Of a stretch of DNA of 5,849 nucleotides, positions 1 through 5,849 are shown in pieces. The position numbers and the translations under genes are program-made. The notes under the pieces were generated by a model that made no database searches, was not told where the DNA came from, and worked only from the letters and a program-made list of their open reading frames with translations. The stretch's first letter is position 1. Each line of letters opens with the position of its first letter. This stretch comes from Clostridia bacterium. Its GTDB lineage: Bacteria; Bacillota; Clostridia; Oscillospirales; Acutalibacteraceae. The stretch spans positions 1-5,849 of the forward strand of contig CAAENL010000002.1 of the NCBI GenBank assembly GCA_900757335.1. Reading direction: 5' to 3'.

Positions 1-404
1 CCTTTTTGTGAAAGTTCATAAATTATTCTGTTTTTGGAATAATATTTTCGCGAAGAAAACTCTCTTGCATAAGTTTTGGAAAATTCCAAATCATTAACAA
101 GCCCGATATCTTCCATTTTTTTAGCGACTTGTTCGGCAGACTGCTGATCTGTATAATGTTTTATCTTATTTTCCAACTCTTTTTTTGAATGAGCTCTGAA
201 AGATAAAAGTCTTAAAGCCTTCTCTTTAGCTTTATAATTATTTGATTCTGAATTTATCTTACTCAAAATCTCTTCATCAATATAGTCACCTATTTTAATT
301 TTGCTTTTCACAAAAACTTCTAAAGATATACTCGTTAAATAATTATTATCTGCATATACAAGAATATTACCTTTTTTACTTTTTTTAATATTGGTAATTA
401 TCAT
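1..404 (-). CDS. recX: Regulatory protein RecX (3' end beyond the window)
   Basis: An ATG at 404 with a good ribosome binding site opens a frame that stays open to the left edge, giving 134 codons of a truncated gene. The product matches RecX, a small helical protein that binds RecA filaments and limits or tunes their activity. The N-terminal part (about 1-50) has a beta-rich look (NILVYADNNYLTSISLEVF). The first RecX helical repeat follows with 'KAKEKALRLLSFRAHSKKELENKI' (starting near residue 56) and then 'VAKKMEDIGLVNDLEFSKTYARE', corresponding to the family pattern 'A-L-x-x-L-x-x-R-x-x-S-x-x-E-L' and 'L-x-x-x-G-x-x-[DN]-D-x-x-[FY]'. The end resembles the start of the next repeat (SKNRIIYELSQK). 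Position directly after recA is the classic recX location. Because recA has no visible terminator, the two are probably cotranscribed. Confidence 0.93.
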   Translation of the reverse strand, partial: MIITNIKKSKKGNILVYADNNYLTSISLEVFVKSKIKIGDYIDEEILSKINSESNNYKAKEKALRLLSFRAHSKKELENKIKHYTDQQSAEQVAKKMEDIGLVNDLEFSKTYAREFSSRKYYSKNRIIYELSQK

Positions 405-410
405 ATAAAT

Positions 411-417
411 TTTCTCC
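411..417 (-). promoter_or_regulatory. Ribosome binding site of recX
   Basis: The minus strand reads GGAGAAA here, six bases before the ATG at 404, in the 41-base recA-recX gap. The flanking TAAATT and AATTTA (6-base arms, 18-base loop containing most of the site) could pair weakly around it. The stem is only A/T and its significance is doubtful. Confidence 0.65.
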
Positions 418-445
418 GCGTGTAATCATAATTTAGATCACTATT

Positions 446-1501
446 TTATTTATCTTCTTGTTCTTCCTCGATGGTTTCAGCTTCGGTATTTCTTGCCATT
501 GAAGGTTTTGAGTATATAGTATTTGAACTTTCTCTTACTTTTTTCTCTATTTGGGCAGCAAATTCGGGATTTTCTCTTAAAAATTCTTTAGTTTTATCTC
601 TGCCCTGTGCAAGTTTTTTATCTCCGTATGCAAACCATGAACCACTTTTTTGTATAATGTCGAGTTTAACCGCCAAATCAAGAATTTCTCCTTCGTGAGA
701 TATACCTTGACCGTACATTACATCAAATTCTGCTTCTCTAAACGGAGGAGCTATTTTATTTTTTACAACTTTAGCTCTGGTTCTGGAACCTATCATTTCG
801 CCATTTGATTTCAAAGTTTCAATTCTTCTTATGTCGATACGAACCGAAGAATAGAATTTAAGAGCACGACCACCTGGTGTGACTTCAGGATTCCCAAACA
901 TAATGCCTACTTTTTCACGAAGCTGATTTATAAAAATAGCTACGCAGTTTGATTTGGAAATAGCTCCTGCAAGTTTTCTTAAAGCCTGAGACATAAGCCT
1001 TGCCTGAAGTCCTACATGAGAGTCTCCCATTTCGCCTTCTATTTCCGCACGTGGAACCAATGCCGCGACAGAGTCCACAACTATAACATCGATAGCTCCG
1101 GAACGCACCAAAGATTCAGTTATTTCAAGAGCTTGCTCTCCTGTGTCGGGCTGAGAAACTAAAAGCGAATCTATATCCACTCCCAAATTCGAAGCATAAA
1201 CAGGGTCAAGTGCGTGTTCAACGTCTATAAATGCTGCATTTCCACCGCTTTTTTGACCTTGAGCAATACAAGAAAGAGCTAACGTGGTTTTACCTGAAGA
1301 TTCAGGTCCGTAAATTTCGATTATTCTTCCTCGCGGAAGTCCTCCTATACCCAAAGCTATATCTAAAGAAAGAGAACCTGTAGAAATTGCGTCTACATGC
1401 ATTGTTTCGTTTCTTCCGAGCTTCATGACGGCACCTTTACCGAATTGCTTTTCTATTTGTCCAAGTGCTGTTTCCAAAGCTTTATTTTTATCAAATGCCA
1501 T
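446..1501 (-). CDS. recA: Recombinase RecA
   Basis: RecA forms ATP-dependent filaments on single-stranded DNA, drives homologous pairing and strand exchange, and stimulates LexA self-cleavage. The 351-residue protein is complete and typical. Visible elements are the N-terminal polymerisation helix region (about 1-30), Walker A 'GPESSGKT' (65-72), catalytic Glu95 in DVEHALD and Walker B 'VIVVDS' with Asp143. DNA-binding loop L1 lies around '[15 protein letters not shown]' (150-164), and loop L2 runs from Gln193 through '[14 protein letters not shown]'. The C-terminal domain carries '[19 protein letters not shown]' (285-303) and ends in the usual acidic tail (EEEQEDK). It follows dapL by 20 bases and is followed by recX. 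I saw no GAAC-N4-GTTC (Firmicutes SOS box) upstream or anywhere else in the window. It is therefore likely expressed with the biosynthetic genes, unless a promoter lies inside dapL. Confidence 0.99.
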   Translation of the reverse strand: MAFDKNKALETALGQIEKQFGKGAVMKLGRNETMHVDAISTGSLSLDIALGIGGLPRGRIIEIYGPESSGKTTLALSCIAQGQKSGGNAAFIDVEHALDPVYASNLGVDIDSLLVSQPDTGEQALEITESLVRSGAIDVIVVDSVAALVPRAEIEGEMGDSHVGLQARLMSQALRKLAGAISKSNCVAIFINQLREKVGIMFGNPEVTPGGRALKFYSSVRIDIRRIETLKSNGEMIGSRTRAKVVKNKIAPPFREAEFDVMYGQGISHEGEILDLAVKLDIIQKSGSWFAYGDKKLAQGRDKTKEFLRENPEFAAQIEKKVRESSNTIYSKPSMARNTEAETIEEEQEDK

Positions 1502-1505
1502 AATT

Positions 1506-1513
1506 TTCCTCCT
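1506..1513 (-). promoter_or_regulatory. Strong ribosome binding site of recA
   Basis: The minus strand reads AGGAGGAA, a near-perfect Shine-Dalgarno, four bases before the recA ATG at 1501 (six from the GGAGG core). It fills much of the 20-base gap after dapL, leaving no space for a promoter or operator. The strong site may let recA be made at a high level from a shared transcript. Confidence 0.85.
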
Positions 1514-1521
1514 GATTTTAT

Positions 1522-2706
1522 TTAAATTTCAAGTGATTTTATTCTTTCTGTTGCCTGTTGCGTTCGTTCATAACTTCCAAATGAAGAAATTCGGAAAAAT
1601 CCTTCTCCGTTTAACCCAAATCCCGAACCGGGCGTACCAACTACATTTGCGTTTTTCAGCAAGTAATCAAAAAATTCCCAAGAAGTCATACTACGAGGAC
1701 ATTTCAACCATATATAAGGTGAGTTTTTGCCGCCTATATGCCATATATTCATAGAATTTAAAGTATCTGAAATTAACTTTGCATTTCTTTTGTAATAGGA
1801 CAAAGATTGAGCTATTTCTTTTTGAGCTTCTTCAGAAAATACTGCTAAAGCCGCTTTTTGAGTAATGTACGACACTCCGTTAAATTTTGAAGATTGTCTT
1901 CTTGACCATACATCTCCTACTTTTGTTCCGTCAATTTTTAAATCCGAAGGAATTACGCAGTAAGCACACCTAACTCCTGTGAAGCCTGCGTTTTTAGAAA
2001 ACGAACACATCTCTATGGCACACTCACGTGCTCCTTCGATTTCAAAAATACTGTGTGGGAGGTTGTCATCTTCAATAAATGATTCGTAAGCTGCGTCAAA
2101 TAATATTATTGCCTTATTATCTAAAGCATAATCAACCCATTTTTTTAACTGATCTTTTGTGTAAGTTGCTCCTGTAGGATTATTTGGCGAACAAATATAT
2201 ATCAAATTCGCAGAAAATGATTCATCGGGCAAAGGCAAAAATCCGTTTTCGTGAGTAGCATTAATATAGTGAATTTTCCTTCCAAACATTATATTGGAAT
2301 CAACATAAACAGGATACGAGGGATCCGGAATCAAAGCATATCCTTCGGGAGAAAATATTTCTTGTATACAAGAAGAATCACTTTTTGCACCGTCAGAAAC
2401 ATACACTTCGTCAAAGTTTATATTTACTCCATATTTTTTATAATTATCAGCTATTTCTTTTCTTAAAAAATCATATCCTTCGTGCGGGCCATATCCTTTG
2501 AACTTATCAAAAGAACCCATTTCATCTACAGCTTCATGCATAGCTTTTATGACGCTCGGGCAAAGAGGACGAGTAACGTCCCCTATTCCCAATTTTATAA
2601 CATCCGAATCAGGATTATTTTTTTTATACTCTTTTAATCTTCTTTCGATTTCCACAAAGAGATAATTTTTTTGCAAATTATTAAAATTACTATTGAATTC
2701 TATCAT
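1522..2706 (-). CDS. dapL: LL-diaminopimelate aminotransferase
   Basis: DapL is a PLP-dependent fold-type I aminotransferase. It converts tetrahydrodipicolinate and glutamate directly to LL-diaminopimelate, bypassing the succinylase, acetylase and dehydrogenase routes. The 394-residue protein is slightly shorter than the usual 400-411. Features that separate DapL from general aspartate aminotransferases are visible: '[17 protein letters not shown]' (40-56), '[16 protein letters not shown]' (71-86) and 'VSDGAKSD' (103-110). PLP-binding elements are 'SPNNPTG' (173-179), Asp204 with Tyr208 in FDAAYESF, the Schiff-base Lys238 in [11 protein letters not shown], and Arg246. The carboxylate-binding Arg372 lies in FFRISSFG. 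It supplies LL-DAP to DapF, encoded two genes upstream, with pyrG between them. recA starts 20 bases after its stop. A DapL homologue with altered substrate is conceivable, but the motifs and the linked dapF argue for the standard role. Confidence 0.96.
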   Translation of the reverse strand: MIEFNSNFNNLQKNYLFVEIERRLKEYKKNNPDSDVIKLGIGDVTRPLCPSVIKAMHEAVDEMGSFDKFKGYGPHEGYDFLRKEIADNYKKYGVNINFDEVYVSDGAKSDSSCIQEIFSPEGYALIPDPSYPVYVDSNIMFGRKIHYINATHENGFLPLPDESFSANLIYICSPNNPTGATYTKDQLKKWVDYALDNKAIILFDAAYESFIEDDNLPHSIFEIEGARECAIEMCSFSKNAGFTGVRCAYCVIPSDLKIDGTKVGDVWSRRQSSKFNGVSYITQKAALAVFSEEAQKEIAQSLSYYKRNAKLISDTLNSMNIWHIGGKNSPYIWLKCPRSMTSWEFFDYLLKNANVVGTPGSGFGLNGEGFFRISSFGSYERTQQATERIKSLEI

Positions 2707-2714
2707 AAATCAAA

Positions 2715-2722
2715 TTCCTTTT
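2715..2722 (-). promoter_or_regulatory. Ribosome binding site of dapL
   Basis: The minus strand reads AAAAGGAA in the 24-base pyrG-dapL gap, eight bases before the ATG at 2706. It is weaker than the recA and S1 sites but supports this start. Confidence 0.65.
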
Positions 2723-2730
2723 ACCGTAAT

Positions 2731-4323
2731 TTAGTGACTGGCAGCTCTGACAAACTCTCTGAAAAGTGGGTGAGCATAATTTGGTCTGCTCTTAAATTCG
2801 GGATGATATTGTACACCGACAAAAAATTTGTGATCTTCGAGTTCTATAGCTTCTACCAAAACTCCGTTAGGTGAAAGTCCTGTAATTTTCATGCCGTTAT
2901 CTTCAAATAATTTTCTATACTCGTTATTGAATTCATATCTGTGACGGTGACGTTCGGAAATTTCTGATTTTCCATAACTCTTATACATCAAAGAATTTTC
3001 TTTTATGTGGCATGGATATGCTCCTAAACGCATAGTTCCGCCTTTTTGAACTTGATTTTTTTGATCTTTCATCAAGTGAATAACGAGATTTTTGCTTTGA
3101 GGATCAAACTCTTCAGAATTTGCGTCATCAAGTTTAAGGACGTCTCTGGCAAATTCTATAGCTGCAGATTGCATTCCAAGGCATATTCCAAGATAAGGAA
3201 TATTATTTTCACGTGCATATTTGGCAGCAGTTAATTTTCCTTCAATTCCTCTTCCGCCGAATCCTCCCGGTACCAAAATTCCGTCGCAGTCTTTCAAAAA
3301 TTCGTCAACAGTATATTCAGTTATCAATTCCGAATCTACCCATTTTATTTCAATATTTGTTCCTGTTTCAAATCCGGCATGATTAAGAGCTTCCGCAACG
3401 GAAAGATAAGCATCATGAAGTTTTACATACTTTCCTACCAAAGCAATTTTGGCATTTTTAGAACGATTGTCTATTCTTTCTAACATTTTGTTCCATTCGG
3501 TCAAATCACACGGAGGGCAATCTATGTGGAGTTCACGACAAACTATATCGGAAAAATTACTTTTTTCAAGCATTGACGGTGCATGGTACAAAGAACTTAC
3601 TGTAGTATTTTCAATTACGCAATCCGATTTTACATTACAGAAAAGAGAGATTTTTTCTCTGATATCTTCTCCGATAGGCTCGTCACAACGAGTTACTATT
3701 ATATCGGGATTGATTCCAAGGGAACGAAGCTCTTTTACAGAATGCTGAGTGGGTTTGGATTTATATTCTCCAGAGCTGCTTATGTAAGGAATCAACGTTA
3801 CATGTATAAATATACAATTTTCCTTACCTGCTTCCAAAGAAACCTGTCTTATGGCTTCCAAAAATGGCTGACTTTCTATATCACCAGTTGTTCCGCCTAT
3901 TTCTGTAATTACAACATCAGCTTTAGAAGTCTTTCCGACTGAGTATATAAATTTTTTTATTTCGTTGGTAATATGAGGAATTACTTGTATTGTTTCTCCC
4001 AAATATTCGCCATTTCTTTCTTTTTGAAGAACATTCCAGTATACCTTTCCTGTCGTAAGATTGGAATATTTATTCAAATTTTCATCAATAAATCTTTCAT
4101 AGTGACCCAAATCCAAATCGGTTTCTGCTCCATCTTCCGTTACAAAAACTTCTCCGTGCTGATAAGGACTAATTGTACCCGGATCAACATTTATATATGG
4201 GTCTAGTTTTTGAGCCATTACTTTAAGACCTCTTGATTTTAACAATCTTCCCAAAGATGCCGCTGTTATTCCTTTTCCTAATCCTGAAACTACTCCGCCT
4301 GTTACGAAAATATATTTTGTCAT
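2731..4323 (-). CDS. pyrG: CTP synthase (glutamine-hydrolysing)
   Basis: PyrG converts UTP, ATP and glutamine to CTP, the last step of pyrimidine nucleotide synthesis. The 530-residue protein is full length. The synthetase domain (about 1-270) starts with the signature '[16 protein letters not shown]' carrying the P-loop-like ATP site. It continues with '[20 protein letters not shown]' (41-60), '[10 protein letters not shown]' (69-78, Asp71 being a likely Mg ligand) and '[10 protein letters not shown]' (141-150). A class I glutamine amidotransferase domain follows (about 290-530). Its oxyanion region is 'PGGFGGRG' (352-359), its nucleophile is Cys381 in YLGICLGMQ, and His507 with Glu509 in YHPEFKSRP complete the triad. 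The next gene, dapL, starts 24 bases downstream. There is no room upstream for the leader that controls pyrG by CTP-sensitive attenuation in Bacillus, so its expression should follow the operon. Confidence 0.98.
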   Translation of the reverse strand: MTKYIFVTGGVVSGLGKGITAASLGRLLKSRGLKVMAQKLDPYINVDPGTISPYQHGEVFVTEDGAETDLDLGHYERFIDENLNKYSNLTTGKVYWNVLQKERNGEYLGETIQVIPHITNEIKKFIYSVGKTSKADVVITEIGGTTGDIESQPFLEAIRQVSLEAGKENCIFIHVTLIPYISSSGEYKSKPTQHSVKELRSLGINPDIIVTRCDEPIGEDIREKISLFCNVKSDCVIENTTVSSLYHAPSMLEKSNFSDIVCRELHIDCPPCDLTEWNKMLERIDNRSKNAKIALVGKYVKLHDAYLSVAEALNHAGFETGTNIEIKWVDSELITEYTVDEFLKDCDGILVPGGFGGRGIEGKLTAAKYARENNIPYLGICLGMQSAAIEFARDVLKLDDANSEEFDPQSKNLVIHLMKDQKNQVQKGGTMRLGAYPCHIKENSLMYKSYGKSEISERHRHRYEFNNEYRKLFEDNGMKITGLSPNGVLVEAIELEDHKFFVGVQYHPEFKSRPNYAHPLFREFVRAASH

Positions 4324-5162
4324 ACTTCAATTTCTCCTTCAAAAACTTTTACTGCATTTCCTGTTAAAAAAACTCCGCTATCTGAATAATTAACAACTAA
4401 TTTTCCACCACGCAAGTGAACGGTTATATCCTCACCTTTTTTGCAAATACCGTTTTCCGCTGCTGCAACAACACTGGCACACGCCCCGCTCCCGCAGGCG
4501 AGAGTTTCTCCGCTCCCACGTTCCCATACTCTCATTATCAAATTATTGGAATCCGATTTACTTACAAATTCCACATTAACGCCTTCGGGAAAAATTCGAT
4601 GAGAAGAAAGTTTAGAACCAATTTCCTTTACTTTTGCGGAATAAACTTCATCGCAAAATATAACACAATGAGGATTTCCCATAGATACACATGTGATATT
4701 GTAATTCTCCGTACTTACGGTAATCGGCTCATTAATAACTTTTTCTTTTTCGAAAATCATGGGAATATTATTTGAATTTAAATCAGCTTTTCCCATATCG
4801 ACTTTTATCAAAGATTCATTCCCTGAATCGCTGAGTATTTCTAAAGTTTTTACTCCGCTCAAAGTTTCTATTTTTATGTTATCTTTGCTTTTTACTTTTC
4901 CGGAATCCCAAAGATATTTTGCGACGCACCGTATACCGTTGCCGCACATTTTTCCTTCGCTTCCGTCTTTATTGAAAATTCTCATTTTGGCATCCGCTTT
5001 GTCAGATGCACAAATCAAAATTATTCCGTCTCCTCCTATTCCATAGCGTCTGTCTGACAAAACCATACTTAATTTTTGTGGATTATCAATTATGCGGTCG
5101 AAACAATCTATATAAACATAATCGTTTCCGCACCCATGCATTTTGGTAAATTTAATTTTCAT
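4320..5162 (-). CDS. dapF: Diaminopimelate epimerase
   Basis: DapF interconverts LL- and meso-diaminopimelate without a cofactor, giving the meso form used in peptidoglycan and as the immediate lysine precursor. From the chosen start it has 280 residues, normal for the family. The N-terminus '[19 protein letters not shown]' is the family signature (F-x-K-M-x-G-x-G-N-D). The two catalytic cysteines of the two-base mechanism are visible as Cys73 in MCGNGIRC and Cys223 in ACGSGACAS. Other conserved blocks are '[12 protein letters not shown]' (38-49), 'GNPHCVIF' (162-169), '[10 protein letters not shown]' (191-200) and '[10 protein letters not shown]' (211-220), which includes substrate-binding residues. 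It appears to be the first gene of the unit. Its TGA stop (4322-4320) lies inside the pyrG start as ATGA, suggesting translational coupling. A nine-residue N-terminal extension from an ATG at 5189 is possible but not favoured. Confidence 0.96.
   Translation of the reverse strand: MKIKFTKMHGCGNDYVYIDCFDRIIDNPQKLSMVLSDRRYGIGGDGIILICASDKADAKMRIFNKDGSEGKMCGNGIRCVAKYLWDSGKVKSKDNIKIETLSGVKTLEILSDSGNESLIKVDMGKADLNSNNIPMIFEKEKVINEPITVSTENYNITCVSMGNPHCVIFCDEVYSAKVKEIGSKLSSHRIFPEGVNVEFVSKSDSNNLIMRVWERGSGETLACGSGACASVVAAAENGICKKGEDITVHLRGGKLVVNYSDSGVFLTGNAVKVFEGEIEV
4332..4339 (-). promoter_or_regulatory. Ribosome binding site of pyrG, inside the dapF coding sequence
   Basis: The minus strand reads AAGGAGAA here, eight bases before the pyrG ATG at 4323. 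It lies within the last dapF codons, where it helps encode the C-terminal 'EGEIEV'. With the ATGA overlap this points to coupled translation of dapF and pyrG. Confidence 0.8.
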
Positions 5163-5167
5163 AACGG

Positions 5168-5173
5168 CCTCCC
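5168..5173 (-). promoter_or_regulatory. Ribosome binding site that decides the dapF start
   Basis: The minus strand reads GGGAGG here, five bases before the ATG at 5162. An upstream in-frame ATG at 5189 has only A/T-rich sequence before it and no Shine-Dalgarno match. The 5162 start also gives the conserved DapF N-terminus, so the longer reading with nine extra residues is probably wrong. Confidence 0.8.
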
Positions 5174-5197
5174 GAGATTTCTTATCCATAAGACTTT

Positions 5198-5226
5198 ATT
5201 TTATATTAAACGCAAATCAATTACAA
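5198..5226 (-). promoter_or_regulatory. Candidate sigma-A-type promoter of the dapF-pyrG-dapL-recA-recX unit
   Basis: On the minus strand TTGTAA (5226-5221) is followed after exactly 17 bases by TAAAAT (5203-5198). These differ from the TTGACA and TATAAT consensus at two positions and one position. Transcription would start near 5191, giving a leader of about 29 bases before the dapF ATG at 5162. An overlapping TATAAA with a 15-base spacer is an alternative -10. In such AT-rich DNA matches of this quality arise by chance, but this one is well placed: it lies in the only gap larger than 50 bases in the window and just before the first gene of a tight operon. Confidence 0.42.
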
Positions 5227-5253
5227 GGGTTTAACAATTCAAAGTCATATTTT

Positions 5254-5299
5254 AACACAAAAACACAAAGCCATGGTAATGCAATTATGCAAAACCGTG
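5254..5299 (-). terminator. Imperfect hairpin with T-rich tail, possible weak terminator after the S1 gene
   Basis: On the minus strand, 25 bases past the S1 stop codon, the segment 5299-5272 can fold with arms CA-c-GGT-tt-TGCA and TGCA-tt-ACC-a-TG around a TAAT loop. The internal mismatches make the stem weak. It is followed by a T-rich but interrupted stretch (CTTTGTGTTTTTGTG, from 5270). This resembles an intrinsic terminator but is below the usual standard in stem stability and U-tract continuity, so it could be a partial terminator or chance. Confidence 0.27.
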
Positions 5300-5323
5300 A
5301 CTCTGATATACTAGATAAAAATA

Positions 5324-5782
5324 TTAAATATTGCCTCTGCGTGCAGGATTACTACGCCTTGTTGGCTTTGGCTTTTCAAAATTAGCCAATTTTTCATCGC
5401 TCACTTTTTTAAACTTAGACATCATTTCTTCGAATTTATTAGAATTAGATTTGCTATCAGAAGAAGAATTTTTATTATAACCTCCAAACGATCTTTTTCT
5501 CGGAGCAGACTCTCTGTTGGAACGATTCGGTATTTCTGATCGAGAAGTAGGCACGGCCTGTTTCATAGAAAGTTCTATTTTACCATTATCGTTTTTCCTC
5601 AAAATTTTGACTTTAACAGTTTGTCCTGTTTTCACGAAATCTCCTACTTCTTTTACAAAAGTATTGGACACCTCAGAAATATGAACCAACCCTACAATAT
5701 TTTCTTCAATCTCCACAAAAGCCCCAAATTTAGTAATCCCGGTCACTTTACCTTCAACTATATCCCCTATTTGAAATCCCAT
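5324..5782 (-). CDS. S1 RNA-binding domain protein (YabR / general stress protein 13-like)
   Basis: This 152-residue cytoplasmic protein has one S1 OB-fold domain at about residues 1-75. The typical S1 features are visible: a start of the form 'G-x-I-V-E-G-K-V', the block 'ITKFGAFVEI' near 16-25, 'GLVHISEVS' near 31-39, a central 'VGDFVKTGQTVKVKIL', and 'KIELSMKQ' at 68-75. Such single-S1 proteins bind RNA, and some associate with ribosomes. After the domain comes a tail of about 77 residues: first a Ser/Asn/Arg-rich low-complexity stretch (about 78-115), then a short probable helix (about 116-135, KFEEMMSKFKKVSDEKLANF), then a Pro/Arg-rich basic end. B. subtilis YabR is somewhat shorter (about 130 residues) and lies just after divIC, which fits the possible neighbour at the right edge. 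The S1 assignment is secure; the cellular role is not. Confidence 0.88.
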   Translation of the reverse strand: MGFQIGDIVEGKVTGITKFGAFVEIEENIVGLVHISEVSNTFVKEVGDFVKTGQTVKVKILRKNDNGKIELSMKQAVPTSRSEIPNRSNRESAPRKRSFGGYNKNSSSDSKSNSNKFEEMMSKFKKVSDEKLANFEKPKPTRRSNPARRGNI

Positions 5783-5793
5783 AAAAAATATGA

Positions 5794-5801
5794 TTCCTCC
5801 C
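5794..5801 (-). promoter_or_regulatory. Ribosome binding site of the S1-domain gene
   Basis: The minus strand reads GGGAGGAA here, a strong Shine-Dalgarno match. It lies 11 bases before the ATG at 5782, slightly longer than usual. No other in-frame ATG, GTG or TTG lies between it and that ATG, so it fixes the start. Confidence 0.75.
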
Positions 5802-5825
5802 TAAAATTTAGAATATTTTAATTTA

Positions 5826-5849
5826 TTATTCGGCAACATTTTCAAAAAC
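5826..5849 (-). CDS. Possible 3' end of an upstream gene, perhaps divIC/ftsB-like (partial)
   Basis: At the right edge one minus-strand frame reads VFENVAE followed by TAA, ending 43 bases before the S1 gene start. In Bacillus and many Clostridia the gene before the yabR-like S1 gene is divIC, a septum-formation protein of the FtsB/DivIC family. Those proteins often end in a short segment of the type 'ER-V-F/Y-x-x-V/I', which this tail resembles. Only seven residues are visible, so the identity is mainly inferred from context. A second frame stays open to a TAG at 5803-5801 and would overlap the S1 ribosome binding site, which makes it less likely. Confidence 0.3.
   Translation of the reverse strand, partial: VFENVAE

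Noticed and set aside
405..445. recA-recX gap examined for an attenuating terminator, as in E. coli
   Set aside because: Only a 6-base A/T stem with an 18-base loop is possible and no T-run follows; it is too weak to call a terminator.
1560..1580. Repeated GTTC units (CGTTCGTTCATAAC) near the end of dapL, considered as an SOS operator for recA
   Set aside because: The two GTTC units are direct, not inverted, repeats and there is no GAAC partner at four bases; the bases encode conserved dapL residues.
1425..1754. Plus-strand frame of 109 codons spanning the recA-dapL junction
   Set aside because: It runs antisense to two conserved genes and covers the recA ribosome binding site; its hydrophobic look results from A/T-rich complement codons.
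3449..3942. Two plus-strand open frames of 99 and 119 codons antisense to pyrG
   Set aside because: They lie wholly inside a well-supported conserved gene, lack a convincing ribosome binding site, and their translations resemble no family I recognise; AT-rich antisense frames of this length arise by chance.
4416..5046. Plus-strand open frames of 119 and 95 codons antisense to dapF
   Set aside because: Shadows of dapF with no ribosome binding site and no recognisable protein character; dapF is supported by both catalytic cysteines and full length.
5783..5849. Promoter for the S1 gene (TTGAAA and TAAAAT in the same region)
   Set aside because: The spacer would be 19 bases and the region is almost all A/T, so the match is no better than chance; the gene may be read from upstream.
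5783..5849. Inverted repeat TAAAAT/ATTTTA upstream of the S1 gene
   Set aside because: The arms are A/T only, there is no T-tract in the right place, and such repeats are expected in sequence of this composition.

Overview
The window is AT-rich and all of its genes lie on the minus strand, so transcription runs from high to low coordinates. The gene families, the strong AGGAGG-type ribosome binding sites and the tight packing suggest a low-GC Gram-positive bacterium of the Clostridia (Bacillota). Two features support this: meso-diaminopimelate appears to be made by the LL-diaminopimelate aminotransferase (DapL) route, and a YabR-like S1 protein may follow a divIC-like gene. The lineage is an inference from protein sequence and gene content; no rRNA is present.

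In transcription order the layout is: (1) a fragment at the right edge that may be the last seven codons of a gene, with a tail resembling DivIC/FtsB-family proteins; (2) a small S1-domain RNA-binding protein with a low-complexity basic tail (5782-5324); (3) a 161-base gap holding an imperfect hairpin and a plausible promoter; (4) dapF (5162-4320), which shares four bases with (5) pyrG (4323-2731); (6) dapL (2706-1522), 24 bases on; (7) recA (1501-446), 20 bases on; (8) recX (from 404), 41 bases on and cut by the left edge. No stretch above 300 bases lacks a gene.

From dapF to recX the genes look like one transcription unit: the junctions are -4, 24, 20 and 41 bases, each gene has its own ribosome binding site, and no terminator is visible between them. 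DapL and DapF catalyse consecutive steps, tetrahydrodipicolinate to LL-DAP and then to meso-DAP, which supplies peptidoglycan and lysine. PyrG makes CTP for nucleic acid and phospholipid synthesis. RecA is the recombinase and SOS co-protease, and RecX is its usual modulator. The unit therefore joins cell-envelope and nucleotide precursor supply to DNA repair.

I found no mobile element, CRISPR array, tRNA, rRNA or riboswitch, and no sign of an undescribed system. The most notable points are the arrangement itself: recA sits deep in a biosynthetic operon without a visible SOS box or promoter of its own, and pyrG lacks the leader used for CTP-sensitive attenuation in Bacillus.
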